Below, one piece after another: positions 22,423-33,617 of a stretch of 64,000 bases of DNA; the first letter of the stretch is position 1; every line of letters starts with the position of its first letter. Source of the stretch: Protopterus annectens. Its lineage: Eukaryota > Chordata > Ceratodontiformes > Protopteridae. Location of the stretch: contig NC_056732.1 of assembly GCF_019279795.1 (NCBI RefSeq), forward strand, positions 1,640,153,257 through 1,640,217,256, in the 5' to 3' direction. The position numbers and the translations under genes are program-made. A model generated the notes under the pieces. That model worked only from the letters and a program-made list of their open reading frames with translations. It was not told the DNA's origin and made no database searches.

Positions 22423-22899
22423 ACACAAACCTATACATACATAGTTCAAATATTTTGACAGATATAACAAGTTGAAAAAGAACATTTTCAGTTGTCAAAG
22501 TCTTTACAAGTTGCAGTTCATAAACACAGTGAGTACACTCTTTGTAGCAGAGATGACGAGATAATATAGACTGGGTAAAATTATATTTGTCTTTTAAGAA
22601 ATAAAATTAAAATTATCTTAATTTTTAATCTTTTATCTTAAGCAATACAATTATTTTGAGAAATAAATTTGGCCTTCATCTTAAGAGTATTACTTTATAT
22701 GGATGAAATGGAGAGGTAAAGTTAAGAGAGTATAAATTATGATACTGACAATTAGAATATTTAATTTTAGAACATTGAGTTTTGATTTTTTTTTTTTAGG
22801 TTAAACTGGTATTTTCTTCTCTTCAGTTGTGGGAAGAATAAATAAATGAATTAGGGAAACTAGTTGACATAGCTAAGAGCAAAAGGAGGTGGGGGAAAT
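22423..22899. other. No recognised feature
   Basis: AT-rich sequence with simple T runs; no motif recognised. Confidence 0.45.
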
Positions 22900-22904
22900 G
22901 AGCA

Positions 22905-23605
22905 TCGAAAAAAAGTCTCACCACATCCCATAGAACAGAGGGATCCCGTCATGAAATGGGAGCATTGAAAGCAGAAGAGGTCATTGTACCCCTCTACTCA
23001 TCACTCATCAGACCCATCATAGAGTACAACGCCCCATTTGGGATGTACCTTACAAGACACCTACAACTGCTGGAAAGATCACAGAAGTACCACACCAAGA
23101 GTATCACTGGCCTCAAACAGATGCCCTATGCAGCTCGACTGAAGAAATTACAGCTGTACTTGGTTGCATACTGCCTACTCAGAAGTGATCTCTGCCTGAC
23201 ATTCAAGGCCATGTCCAACCCAAAATTGATGGACATGCTCTACCTAAAGAAAACCTTATCCCCACGAGCCACACGCTCTAGGGATTTAAACCTCACCACA
23301 ACAATAAATAGGACATGCTGGAGGGATAGATTCCTGTCCCAGAGACTTCCCATGCTTTGGAACAAGATCTCAATCTACATTAGGCAGAGCTCCTTGCTAA
23401 CACTCTTCAAAAGAAATCTTGACAAGTTAATGGGAAACAGAAAGTTTATCTTGGGGATCACTTCAGTGGTTCTGCTGGACAGAGGCACAGGGAATTAAGC
23501 TAAGGGGGTGGCGAAAGCCAACACATTCTGGCTAGGTTTATAAATGCCTTGGGGCAGATAGCCTAGTACCTACCTATGAACCTATGAACCTAAGTGCATT
23601 TTATA
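22905..23605 (+). pseudogene. CR1-like LINE 3' fragment (long open C terminus)
   Basis: An uninterrupted frame of 180 codons (22956-23498) encodes the C-terminal part of the CR1-like ORF2. It begins with AEEVIVPLYSSLIRPIIEYN, continues through GMYLTRHLQLLERSQKYH and NRTCWRDRFLSQRLPMLWN, and ends at a natural stop after LLDRGTGN. No RT catalytic region is included; the copy is 5'-truncated. The 3' UTR (GGCTAGGTTTATAAATGCC, then ACCTATGAACCTATGAACC) ends near 23592. An open frame in a truncated copy means it is younger than its neighbours, not that it functions. Confidence 0.85.
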
Positions 23606-24050
23606 GCACAGGAGGGGACACTGCCTTCAACTTTGAAGCATGGATTAAGTAGTTTTAGATGTGATGGTAAGGGAGAGGGGACATGGATAGGGAGGAGGAA
23701 AGCAAGTAGTAGTAATTATGGCTGCTAGGAAATTGCAAATTAAAACAGAACTGGCAATTTCTCAAGGAGATGGGGGCATAATATTATGGAAGGGTAGCAT
23801 AGGTACTATACTCTTTACTCTGCTCTCATCATGCATATGCCCTCTGGACAAAAGGTGGGTAGTAAACAGAAAATATTACAATATCAGAAAGAGGTTTTAA
23901 TTATGGCAGGGGATTGGAACATGATCTTTGACAAAAATGAAAAGCAATTGAATGGAAAGGTGAAACTGAGAACTAGAGCTGAAAAAAATGGTACAGTGTC
24001 TATGTTAAAAGCAGTTCAAATTCTGAATTGTTGGACAGTATAACTCTCTA
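23606..24050 (+). pseudogene. L1/Tx1-like LINE ORF2 endonuclease fragment
   Basis: Translation gives QGDGGIILWKGSIG (about 23774-23815) and VLIMAGDWNMIFDKNEKQLNG across two frames (about 23897-23960), resembling the GGVAILF and GGDFNxxxD blocks of L1-type endonucleases, then ILNCWTV where L1/Tx1 relatives have a DVWR-like block. The natural continuation (a YTFxS-like block) appears 5.8 kb away at 29855, as GFTFHSPAWKQWS, so CR1-A and smaller pieces were inserted here. Confidence 0.6.
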
Positions 24051-24149
24051 TACTACTAATGGATAGAGGTAGCTCCTAAATGCTTTACCCCATACATGTG
24101 TCCTCTTAAATTCTGTATGGTATGATCTCAGTTATTCTTGTTAGTGACA

Positions 24150-24290
24150 ATATATAATTATCGACCATGGGATCGATAAGGCCTATCTCTAATCAATGGG
24201 ATAGGTTATATCAAGGTCAAAACAGAAAATTGAGTAGGTTTAAAATGACCCTCAAGGACAGATAGTCAAGTACTTGCCTATGAGAGTTGT
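24150..24290 (+). mobile_element. CR1-like LINE 3' scrap
   Basis: GGTTTAAAATGACCCTCAAGG, then CAGATAGTCAAGTAC and TTGCCTATGAGA, is a diverged CR1 3' end just upstream of the 5' end of CR1-A. Confidence 0.5.
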
Positions 24291-24937
24291 ATTTTCTGTT
24301 TGTGAGTAGCTAGTAGCTGTAGTATTGTTCCCCACCCACCCTACCTACCTTGGTCTTACACTTGGTGGCTTTGCAGTTGCCCGCCCCCCTACTGTAAATT
24401 TGATCTGGGACACTCCTCCCAGTCTAGTGTTATTAGCTCATTCTACCTAACACAGAGACAGCATTTGAAAAGGCCAACCCACTTAGTTTCTTAGCCATTA
24501 ATTATATTCTGTTCCTCCTTTATCCCTTTCTACTTTATAAAAAAAAAAACACTTTGCTAGAATCTATCATTGCTAGAATCTCCATGTGTTCTGACTGAGT
24601 GTGCCTCTCAAACAATCTGGAAATATAGAGCTGATAAGTATATTTTTGGCACTTTTTAACTGTTCAGAGTTCTGCACTGTCTTAATGTTTGCTTGACCAA
24701 ATTAATTTATATATTTTCTGGCATTGTTTTCTGATACTCTAAGTGCCTCAATTTTGTTTTTTTCCCCCATTTTACTGCTTTCTGCACATTTTTACTCATT
24801 TTTTTTTTAATTTAATTGCAATTATTTAAAGTGTATTTGTTTTAATATTGCTACACACTCAAGTGTGATAACTTACACTGCATTTGAATTGTTTTATTGC
24901 TGTTTTAGCTGCTTTTCTGTAAAAAAAAAGTTCTAAG

Positions 24938-25460
24938 CTTGTTTCCCACCTTACCTGTAACTAATGTAGTCCAGATACAGATTTGCTGTATCCAGGACTG
25001 TTTGTAAGCTTCTGAGCCCCCCTCCAAGGCTTTCTGTGTTGGAGGGAAGCCTTCTAGCTTATCAGTGGGAGTGGTAAGCACTAAGTAGCCTATCTACCAC
25101 AAGAGGAGTGGTTTCTGGCTCAGAAATTGTAGTTTAGTGGCCGTTTGGGAAGTTTTTCCATCCCCTTCAACTTTCTGGTTTAAAAGCCCACGTTTGCACT
25201 TGTTTCCCACCTTTCCTGTAACTAGTCTAGTCCTGATACAGATTTGCTGTATCCAGGGCTGTTTGTAAGCTTCTGAGCCCCCCAAGCCTTTCTGTGTTGA
25301 AGGAAAGCCTTCTAGCTTATCAGTGGGAATGGTAAGCACTAGGTAGCCTAGCTACCATAAGAGGAGTGGATTCTGGCCAAGAAATTGTAGTTTATTGACT
25401 GTTTGGGCAGTTTTTCCATCCCTTTCAACTTTCTGGTTTAAAAGTCCACGTTTGCATGGG
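24938..25460 (+). repeat. Two ~260-bp tandem units in the CR1-A 5' UTR
   Basis: The unit beginning CTTGTTTCCCACCTTACC at 24938 repeats at 25199 (CTTGTTTCCCACCTTTCC). Both hold CAGATTTGCTGTATCCAGG, CTAGCTTATCAGTGGGA and GGTTTAAAAG. Because they lie just upstream of ORF1, they resemble the monomer arrays that act as promoters in some LINE families; a promoter role here is inference. Confidence 0.8.
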
Positions 25461-25694
25461 TTTGCGCTTGTTTAAGCTCTGCTCAGTGGTGCCAAGCAGA
25501 AGTAAACTATTACTGGTGCCAGAAAGTCGCTTTTCAGTTTTTCCCTTAGATCTTTCCAGTTCTTTCTCTCTCTTGCACTTCAAATAGCCTAATCACTTTG
25601 CACTTCAAGAGGTTTTTGTACAATTATTATAGCACACCTAAGAGCCATCAGCCCTAGCCATTCTTCATGGAAATAGCTCCAGTACTTAGTAGTT

Positions 25695-26652
25695 ATGACC
25701 ACCCCTCCTGGCTTGATTAAAGGGCAGTTCCCTGTGCTTTTTCTTATTAACCTGGTGCACTTGGGCATTCTGAAGCAGTGTAGCAACTGCTTCATCTACA
25801 CAGACAACCCTCTCCTCTTACTTTCCAACACTCAGACTTGTGAGAGATGCACTTATATCACCAAATTGAAAGCTATGCACTCTCTAGCCAAGACCGGACT
25901 AACTGGTCAAAAGGAGAAGGTCAACACCTGCACCACACCACATGGAACACATAGCCCTCCAGAACACCCACTATCACAGCTTTCATATAAAAACACAAAC
26001 CACAGACCCGCTTTCATGGAGGCACTCAACAGAAATTTAACCAAACAGCAGAGACCTCCACGACAGAAATTCACCCGACCACCACAACACAGCACAAACC
26101 ACAGGACACGTAGCTCACCTCCACACTGTGCCTCTCAACCTAAGCCCCTAAGGCTAAATAACTTGCCCAATATACTAATCATGGATGACTCAATAATGAG
26201 GCACACAGATGTCCCACTCACTAGGTTGAATAAGTAGAAAGTAACAGTCAGCTGTCTATCAAATACCAGAATCTGACACATAACACACTCACTCAGGTCA
26301 CTCCACAACAAGTACAAGCATGATTCTGTCATTGTCCATGTGGGTGCAAATGACCTGAGATGCACCTCCCTGGACTATATGAAAAGATACATGGTGGAGC
26401 TCTCGTATTATGTGGCCCAGGCACAGGTATGACACTAGCCCTGAGCAGTATCCTACCATCACCCAGAATGATACCACAGTACAAACAAAAAAATGGAACA
26501 ATTGGCTAAGTTTCTGGTGTCTTTCTAAGGGGATCCAGTATCTGTCTGCTTAGGATGACATATCTGACAGACCTCGATGCTTTGCCAGAGATGGCCTGCA
26601 TCTGTCACCCCTGGGTTTCCCGGTACTGGCTAAGGCTCTTGCCACCCTATAG
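25695..26652 (+). pseudogene. CR1-A ORF1: CxxC zinc-binding and SGNH esterase domains
   Basis: CR1 ORF1 proteins are known to pair a PHD-like zinc domain with an esterase. Here Cys29, Cys32, Cys49 and Cys52 (QCSNC and TCERC) form the CxxC pairs, followed by a Pro/Gln/Arg-rich linker. The esterase starts with ILIMDDSIMRHTDVPLTRL; Ser166 is the nucleophile position, but the usual Gly-Asp-Ser reads Asp-Asp-Ser. VIVHVGANDL (about 26333-26362) is the Gly-x-Asn-Asp block, and DGLHLSPLGF (26594-26623) supplies the Asp/His pair. An in-frame TAG at 26235-26237 and later frameshifts break the ORF. Confidence 0.8.
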
Positions 26653-26701
26653 TGCCTCTTTTAGGTGGTGTTCCAAAGACCAAATTACCACTGTAACAGC
26701 T

Positions 26702-27470
26702 GTACATAAATGCAATCTAAGGGTCATGCTGCTCAATGGTAGAAGTCTAAATCTCAAGATACACTCGCTTGAAGCACTCCTTGCTTGAAGCACTCCTCAA
26801 AATGGAGAACATCAACATTTGCGCTGTAATGGAGACCTGGTTTAAAGCGGCAGAAAGCACCCATGTGCTAGCAGGCTATAACTCGTTCCACCTCTTTTGG
26901 CCCCAAAACATGGACCGAAGCTCCAAAGTCAGTGGTGTCTCCATATTCAAAAAGGATATGCACACCTCCCGACTAATAGCCCAGAATAATGCATCTGAGA
27001 TACTTCAGGTAAAACTAACATTGGGTAAGACTACAATCCAGGTCATAGCCTGCTATAGGTCCCCAACCATGTCCCTAGACTCTCACTCTATGTTCCTAAG
27101 CACCCTGGAATCTATCAAGGTCCAACCCAACACTCATACTAGGAGACTTCAACTACCCCTCCATCAACAGGGAAAACTACTCAAGCACCAATGCACTGGC
27201 CCAATGCTTCCTGGAATTCATCAATTCCAGTGCCCTGGACCAGCTCATTCTTTCCCCTACTATCGGGAGTAACATCCCTGACCTGGTTATTACTAACATG
27301 GGCAATTGTTGCTCTATACCAATAGTCAATTCCTCCCTGGTTAGATCCGACCACAAACTAATCACCATGGAAATCCACATATCACACACATACACCCCCC
27401 CTTCCCCAAGGTATCCACCATGAAAAACCTCTCCAAAGCTGACTTTGGACTCCTTAAGAAACAGAGGTGG
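26702..27470 (+). pseudogene. CR1-A ORF2 apurinic-like endonuclease domain
   Basis: N-terminal endonuclease that nicks target DNA. Visible blocks are LRVMLLNGRSLNL (start), AVMETWFKA (the catalytic Glu block, 26826-26852), IACYRSPT, LGDFNYPSIN (about 27137-27170) and RSDHKLIT (27345-27368). All catalytic motifs are present in the DNA but lie in different frames. A 16-bp tandem duplication (26767-26798) shifts the frame near the N terminus, and an apparent 2-bp loss before LGDFNY shifts it again. Confidence 0.8.
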
Positions 27471-29343
27471 CTAACTTGATGGCACCCAAGCCAGTGGAAA
27501 ATAGATGCATGACTGCCAGATTATACACCAGTGTACTGTATGAACATGTACATAAATGCATAGAACTAGCTATACCCAACAGAACCAACACGCTCTCCTC
27601 AAAAAAGATGAAGCCTGTCTGGTGGTTGCCTGCCATTAATAAACTCTACAACAGAAGGAAGAAACTATTGCAGAAAAAGGTGAAGTCCCAAGACTGGAAA
27701 AATTCCCTTATTAGCCTAAACAAAAAGTAGAGATCCCTCATCAACACATCCAAAGCCAGCTATGAAGGCAGAATTGTGGCAGACATTAAAAACAACCACA
27801 AATACTTCTTTAGTTATATCAAGAATCTCCATGGCAATACGCAGATTTGCTCTGAGTTACTGCACAATGGTACCTACTATACTGAGCCAACAGATATTGC
27901 CAACATACTGGCTGACAGATTCAGTGCCAACTTTACTCCTTTTCCCCCTAAAGGACCAATCTCAATACCTGAAGAATGCCAGGCACCTTGCATTACTGCA
28001 GCACAGGTTAAAGCTGCATTGTCTAAGGCCAAGAATACAGCTTCCATGGGACCCAACAATATCCCTGGCTGTGTTCTACATGAATTACAAAGTGAACTGG
28101 CACAACATCTGTGTGCTCTGTTCACTCACACCCTTAGCACACCTTGTCCCTATCGAATGGCGCACTGCTGCAGTCATCCCTCTCCATAAATGAGGCGCAA
28201 CTACAGACCCTGGAAATTATCGCCCCATTAGCCTGATGAGTCTGATATATAAGGCCATGGAGCGAATCCTCATGGACCTAATTAACGAGGATATAGGGAA
28301 TCTCCAAACTCTAGATCCCATACAATTTGGCTTTGTGAAAGGTAGATCATGCCTGCTTAACCTGGTTGACTTCTCTGAGTCAGTAATCAGTCACTAGAGT
28401 GGTGGATGAAGTTAAGGCAGTTCATACAGCCTACCTCGATCTGGCCAAGTCCTTTGATACCAGTCCTCACTTAGGAATTATTGATAAACTCACCAAACTA
28501 GGTATCAATCCCTATATTGTTACGTGGGTTGCAAATTGGCTCACAGCTAAAACCCACAGTGTGAAAGTAGTGGACTTTCAGACTGCTGGCCAGTAATGAG
28601 TGGAGTCCCACAGGGATCGGTCCAAGGTCCTCTCCAGTTTGGCATCTATTTCTCAGAAGTCCAGGCCAACAGGGAGGGACTCTGGCTGACCAAATTCACA
28701 GATGAGTGCAAGCTGGGAGCCATTATTAACTCCCCAAGTGATGCAGACATCCAACAGAAAGTACTCACTGAGACCAATGACTGGTGTCGAAACCATGGCC
28801 TTAAGCATAATGCCAAAAAATGCGTCATGATCCTCTTTGGAAAAAACTCAGTTCCCACTAATTACCACATTGATGTGAGCCCACTGAACATTGAAGGCAT
28901 TATATAAGATCTGGGGACACGGGTTAACAGCAACCTCTCCTTCAACCACCATATTGCCACTGTGGTCAGAAAGTCCTTCTATGTGGCACATCTCATTACC
29001 TAGGGTTTTGCATCCAGGAAGAAAGAGGTCATCATTTCTCTCTACTCTTCCCTCATTAGACCAATCATAGAGTATAATGCCCTATTTGGCATGTACCTCA
29101 CTGGGCATCTGCAACAGCTGGAGAAGCCACAAAAGTACCTCACAAAGAGGATCCTAGGCCTTAGACACATATCCTACATGGACAGACTCAAAAAAACTCC
29201 AGCTATTCTCTGTCTCATATCATCCGCTAAGAGGTGATCTCTGCTTGACTTACAAAGCCATGTCTGAGCCAGCTCTGTTAGAAATGCTACATCTAAAGAA
29301 ATCCCAATCCCTCCACACCACATGCTCCAGAAACCTCAGCCTC
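27471..29343 (+). pseudogene. CR1-A ORF2 reverse transcriptase domain
   Basis: Blocks in order: WWLPAINKLYNRRKKL (27621-27670), KNTASMGPNNIPGCVLHEL (28030-28090), NYRPISL-like sequence (28215), QFGFVKGRSCLLNLVDF (28322-28375), AYLDLAKSFDTSPH (28430-28470), GVPQGSVQGPLQFGIYFSE (28602-28660), and KFTDECKLGAI (28692-28724) as the catalytic box. In relatives the box has two adjacent aspartates; here the second is glutamate. Frame changes occur near 27730, 28190, 28390, 28596 and 28905. The C terminus runs into the L2-like insertion at 29344 and resumes at 29541 with NRTCWRD-like sequence. Confidence 0.85.
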
Positions 29344-29540
29344 ATTTATTTATTTATTTATTTTTTATTTTACATTTGTTGACCGGGCTAGTCCAACTGG
29401 ATATATGTCCATTTTCAGTAGAGGCCCGGGGAGAAAAGCTCCATATGTTGTACAAGTTCACAAAAAGGCATGAAAATAATTACATGAGAAACAAAGCAAT
29501 TTAAACATATGATTTAAAAAGATAAAATAAGATACTAGAA
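29344..29540 (-). mobile_element. L2-like LINE 3' end inserted in CR1-A
   Basis: It interrupts the CR1 C-terminal coding region: CCTCAGCCTCATT before and ACCAAAATCAACAGAACATG after join up as in other CR1 copies. The insert starts with an ATTT tail, then ACATTTGTTGACCGGGC, TCCATTTTCAGTAGAGGCC and GAGAAAAGCTCCATATG, so it is in minus orientation and only about 200 bp. Confidence 0.85.
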
Positions 29541-29835
29541 TTTACCAAAATCAACAGAACATGCTGGAGGGACAGGTCCATAATCCAGATACTGCCCATG
29601 CTCTGGAATAGACTTCCCATACATGTAAAGCACAGCACCTCACTAGCCCTCTTCAATAGAAATCTTGATGAGTGGATGGAAAATAGAAAGTTCACCCCGG
29701 GGATCACTCCATTGGCTATACTTGATAGAGACACTGAGAACTAATGACGAGCGGCACAATGCCAGGACACTTCTATGAGCTAGGATTATAAAGGCCTCAG
29801 GGCCATTAGCCTAGTACACACCTATGAACCTATAA
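29541..29835 (+). pseudogene. CR1-A ORF2 C terminus and 3' UTR
   Basis: It continues the ORF2 C terminus after the L2-like insertion (NRTCWRDRS, LPMLWNRLPIHVKHSTSLAL) and ends with LDRDTEN-like sequence, then a 3' UTR with GATTATAAAGGCCTCAGGGC and CACACCTATGAACCTAT. Confidence 0.8.
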
Positions 29836-31770
29836 TATTACATGATGAAAGGGCAGACCCAGGATTTACTTTTCATAGTCCAGCATGGAAACAATGGTCA
29901 GAACAGATAAACTGTGTACCTTAATAGATCAGAGAAAACTAGTAAAATTGGCAATGGACCCAATTGTTTATTTGCACCACTCCCCTATACAAGACATGCT
30001 TGAAGTAAAGGGGAGGGAAAGGTTGTCTAGACAGTGGAAATTTCTAGTAGGATGGCTGAATAATGAAATATATATAGAGGGCGGTTACAGGAATGTTTGA
30101 TGAAAAGGATTAAGGGCTTCAATGAGACTGATAATAAACAAGGATAACACTAAAAACACTAAAAGCAATAAACACATATAGAAATCCATTAACATTTATT
30201 ATAGGTCCAAGGTGGGGGTGGATAAGGAAATAAAATATCAATGAATCAGATTAAAACCTACCTATGAAGCTGTGAGGAATAAAGCATTTAAGGTAGCCTG
30301 GAACATGCTAAATAATAACTTGGAGAAGTAGAAATACTAAACGTGGATTTGGAACAATAGGTCTAAGTGTTACATTGACATGTGGCATCACATCTTTTGT
30401 ATAAAGGGCAGTCATTTTAGGATATGTCAGGGAGGTGGAGGAAGATTTAGCTGAAAACAACAAAGAGAGGTTTCCTATGGGAAGCAGAAAAAAAACTAGA
30501 ATAAACTGCAATAAAATATTAGTGAGGGAGCATGAGGGAATAGCAGTGCTAGAACCAGAGAAGTATATTTAAACAATGTAAACTCCATTTATAATCAAAG
30601 CAATAGACTCCAGATAACCAAGCAGATAGGTGACCATGTTTCAGGTTAGAATTAATAGGAGGATTCAAAAAGATTTTTTGGAAGCACTATGGGGTAGTGA
30701 CTCCTCCTCTGGATCCAGTAGCTACAGGGTGAAAAAACTCTTTAATAAGAGTATGTTAAAGGTCTGGAAACAAGACATTCTACCCACAGATATGGCCATG
30801 AGCAGGGCACTACAAGATAAGATTGCAAAAGGATGGAGAGCCAGGAGACCCAGATTAAATATCAGCATGAGCCGTTTGTGGGAGGCCAAGTCATATCATA
30901 GGAGGAGGCCAGACAGATGTTTAATATAAAGGCTGAACTGGCACATTTATTTGGAGCATTAGTAGAATGAGCAAAAAACATGCAATGGGCAATACTTAAA
31001 TGGAAAAAGTGGCACTAAATGGTTCACTGGGTAATGGACTGGAGAGACCATGGGGTACAGAATAAGGGGTTGATATCCAAATTATATGAGGAACATCAGG
31101 GGTGCAAAAAAGGAGGAAAAATGAAAGAACTAGTGAACTTTTGGGCACAATTGTTACATGTGAACAATGAGAAGGAACAATGATTCTGAATATGGAACGA
31201 GCTATGGCATATTAAATGTAGAAAGTTTAGGATATTCACTTGGAAGTGTTGCATAAATATTTCTGTTATCCTGAAATACTTGGCAGGCTTTTCCTAGGTC
31301 AGGCTGCACAATAATAGATAGAGAACCAGGCAAGGGCTGGTAGGAGACTAGATAGATATATTCAGTTTAACACAATATAAGAAAGAGGTCAACAACCTGA
31401 TCATAAGCATAGACAAAAATAAGACAGGGCTAGCAAAGGAAAGATGGTTATTAGGCACACATTTTAATTGGGAGGAAAGGTGAAAAATGAGTGACTAATC
31501 AAGGTTGTATTAGTAGTATTGAAAAAGATGGAGGTTGTGGAAACAAACAAAAGCTTTACTAACAGCCATGGAAAAGTATATAACCCTTGAAGAACAGCTG
31601 ACCAAAGAAGAAATCCAGTGACAAGAAAACAGGAACTGTGACATACTCATACCAATAGAGAACCTGGAGACTAAAATCAAAAGTGAGTTTAGATAAGGGG
31701 GAGCCAGCTCTCAGAGGATAAGAGGGAAGGGGTGATTAGAGAAATGCATACAGCTTTGAAAGTAAGATTT
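29836..31770 (+). pseudogene. L1/Tx1-like LINE ORF2 remnant, second part
   Basis: It begins LHDERADPGFTFHSPAWKQW (about 29838-29897), which fits the endonuclease YTFxSxxHxxxSRID block of L1/Tx1 elements, and LHHSPIQDML where relatives have SDHSPI. Further ORF2-like pieces follow (WLNNEIYIEGGY, 30050-30090; a C-terminal region with EEQLTKEEIQ near 31588). I find no RT catalytic box, so the RT core was deleted or is decayed beyond reading. The assignment rests on the endonuclease blocks and on the matching piece before CR1-A. The region 30600-31770 is less certain. Confidence 0.5.
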
Positions 31771-32216
31771 GTAAATAGTTAACATTATTTATATTATTAA
31801 GACTTGGATTATTTACTGGTGCTCATAATTTAGAAGTAGGGTAAGTATTTGTTAGAAATAAGGTGGAACTTTCCCTTAAAAGAATACAGTGGATATGGTA
31901 GGACTTTTGTTTGCATTTCTTCCTTTTCAACAATAGGAAATGATTTGGTGCCAGATTATTTCAGTAAAGGATATTTTTAGTGTTAATGAACGGCCTTTCT
32001 TTCCAACAACTGTAATGTTAATGAGATCAATATTTGTGGGGAAACTGTATATAATAAAGTAGATAACAGCCTGATTGGGCTGATCTTTGCTATATAAGAT
32101 GGGTCAGATGAGTTGTTTCACTAAACAAACTCTGTTTCCTAATGAAAGTGCACCATGCATGCGGACTGCATGCTAATGTATTTGTGGTTATAGTTGATCA
32201 ACAAAGCTGTGTGCAT
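31771..32216. other. No recognised feature
   Basis: Probably 3' UTR of the L1/Tx1-like element followed by unassigned AT-rich DNA; no tail identified. Confidence 0.4.
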
Positions 32217-33173
32217 ATAAAAAACTCACAAAATGATTGTGTTCCATTTAAAAATCTTATAATGTTTGCAGTTTTGTAATACTGCACAATGATGTATACA
32301 GCATGTCTTTAGAACATTTCCAGACTCATTCTTGTCTATTATAACAATTGTTGAAATACAACTAAGCTGTACATTTATACAACAGTATATTATTGATGTT
32401 AATATAGTTAAATACAAACTATTGCCTTATCTACTCCTAAAAACAGTCAAGAAAGAGATGGCTTACAGGTAAATAGCAGAGAATACGCTGTGTTCTGTGG
32501 CCTAGGGTTTGATTCCCTCAACCTCCATTTGCCTAGTGTAGGACTCTGAGAAAGTCACTTCACCAGACAGTGCTCTTGGAGTCTGAAAAAGGTCCAGTGT
32601 CTTTCCCCAGCTAATAAATACAAATAAAGAAATACTTCCTCTCAATGAAATAATCAAAGTTAAATAATATGTTTTAGAGATGCAAAATGTAAAAATCTGC
32701 ATAAAAACATTATGAACAGTAGTCATTTGGACATCAGATATGTTTTTCTGCTGCTTATTACGGCATGCCTTGTCAGTTAAAATCTATTTGAGCAATGTAG
32801 ATGTGATCCTTTTCCCTTCCAACTTTAACAGCATTTTCTGATTGCAATCATGCCAACATTTATGTTTTACACCTTGACAGCCCCTGGTGAGGAATCATTA
32901 ATGCAGAAGGATGACTTGGCATCAGCAAACCTTCCTTATAACCAAAGCTGAAGCTGTCGTGATAATATAGTTCTTTCATTACCTTTCTTTTCTGCTTTTG
33001 TGTATTAGCTTCAAACTAGCTTGGTCTAGTGTCTATGACAGACAAGTTCTGCCTGACAAACGTTTATTAACGCAGGAAAGATGAGCGTTTTCAATGGGGA
33101 CACAGCACACTTGTTTTCCCTTTTCTTTGGAAATTATATCTTTGCCTGGAAATCTTCCTCTTCCTCATGCCAT
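32217..33173 (+). repeat. Dispersed repeat family 3, copy 2 (~950 bp)
   Basis: Full-length counterpart of 17335-18278. Shared blocks: AAAACTCACAAAAT, GGGTTTGATTCCCTCA (32508), CTTGTCAGTTAAA (32769), and ATGGGGACACAGCACACTTG (about 33097). The SINE-like module is at the same relative position. Confidence 0.75.
32447..32640 (+). mobile_element. SINE-like module with tRNA-like head, in family 3 copy 2
   Basis: Box A-like TGGCTTACAGG (32459), box B-like GGGTTTGATTCCC (32508-32520), AAGTCACTTCACC and a tail of AATACAAATAAAG. Counterpart of 17545-17752. Confidence 0.5.
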
Positions 33174-33224
33174 CACATCCTATCCATAGAACAGTAAGTA
33201 GGTTTTAATTCTGCTCCCTCCAAT

Positions 33225-33617
33225 TTAAAGCCTAGACAGAGGACAAATGTCCTCTGTCACCCTACAGCCTTGATATCCCTTTACGACAGTCCAGACTTCA
33301 TCCAATGAATGGAAAACATACCACTGATTGTTTACCACCACCATCACTCTGGCTAGGATCCTTTTTAACAATATTCCCTTTATTTGGGAGCCATTTATTA
33401 GATTTACAACAATGACATTTATAAACAGCCTGTCACAGTTGGGCTTTGGATTCATTGTAGTCCTCACTTTCGGTGCTCTGTCAGCCATCCACTCTAGTTC
33501 TATGGGGGCACTGAAGAACAGCAACAGATTATTGTGAATGAATTCTGCTAAATTCCTATTTTTACTGTTTTGTGTATGCTGTAAGTTCTGATGCTTCCTT
33601 CTAGTTCTGCTTTCCAT
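33225..33617 (-). CDS. Unrecognised open frame, 130 codons
   Basis: I do not recognise this frame. It opens with a basic, Asn/Gln-rich segment (ESRTRRKHQNLQHTQNSKNR), has a mixed middle (ELEWMADRAPKVRTT) and a hydrophobic IVVNLINGSQIKGILL segment, and ends VTEDICPLSRL. It is longer than most random frames in this AT-rich window but overlaps a 70-codon frame on the other strand. No LINE or transposase motif is visible. It lies directly after family 3 copy 2; the sequence after copy 1 is different. A decayed element or chance are both possible; a host exon is possible but I see no clear splice context. Confidence 0.15.
   Translation of the reverse strand: MESRTRRKHQNLQHTQNSKNRNLAEFIHNNLLLFFSAPIELEWMADRAPKVRTTMNPKPNCDRLFINVIVVNLINGSQIKGILLKRILARVMVVVNNQWYVFHSLDEVWTVVKGYQGCRVTEDICPLSRL

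Larger units (their letters stand above)
24291..29835 (+). mobile_element. CR1-like LINE CR1-A, near full length
   Basis: About 5.5 kb, including an inserted L2-like tail at 29344-29540. The order is a 5' UTR (24291-25694), ORF1 with a CxxC domain and an esterase domain, ORF2 with endonuclease and RT, then a 3' UTR ending TAGCCTAGTACACACC and CTATGAACCTAT near 29835. Its 5' UTR shares blocks with that of CR1-B on the minus strand (CACCCACC, GTGGCTTTGCAGTTGCCCGC, TTGTAAGCTTCTGAGCC). It splits an L1/Tx1-like LINE. Multiple stops and frameshifts make it inactive. Confidence 0.85.
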
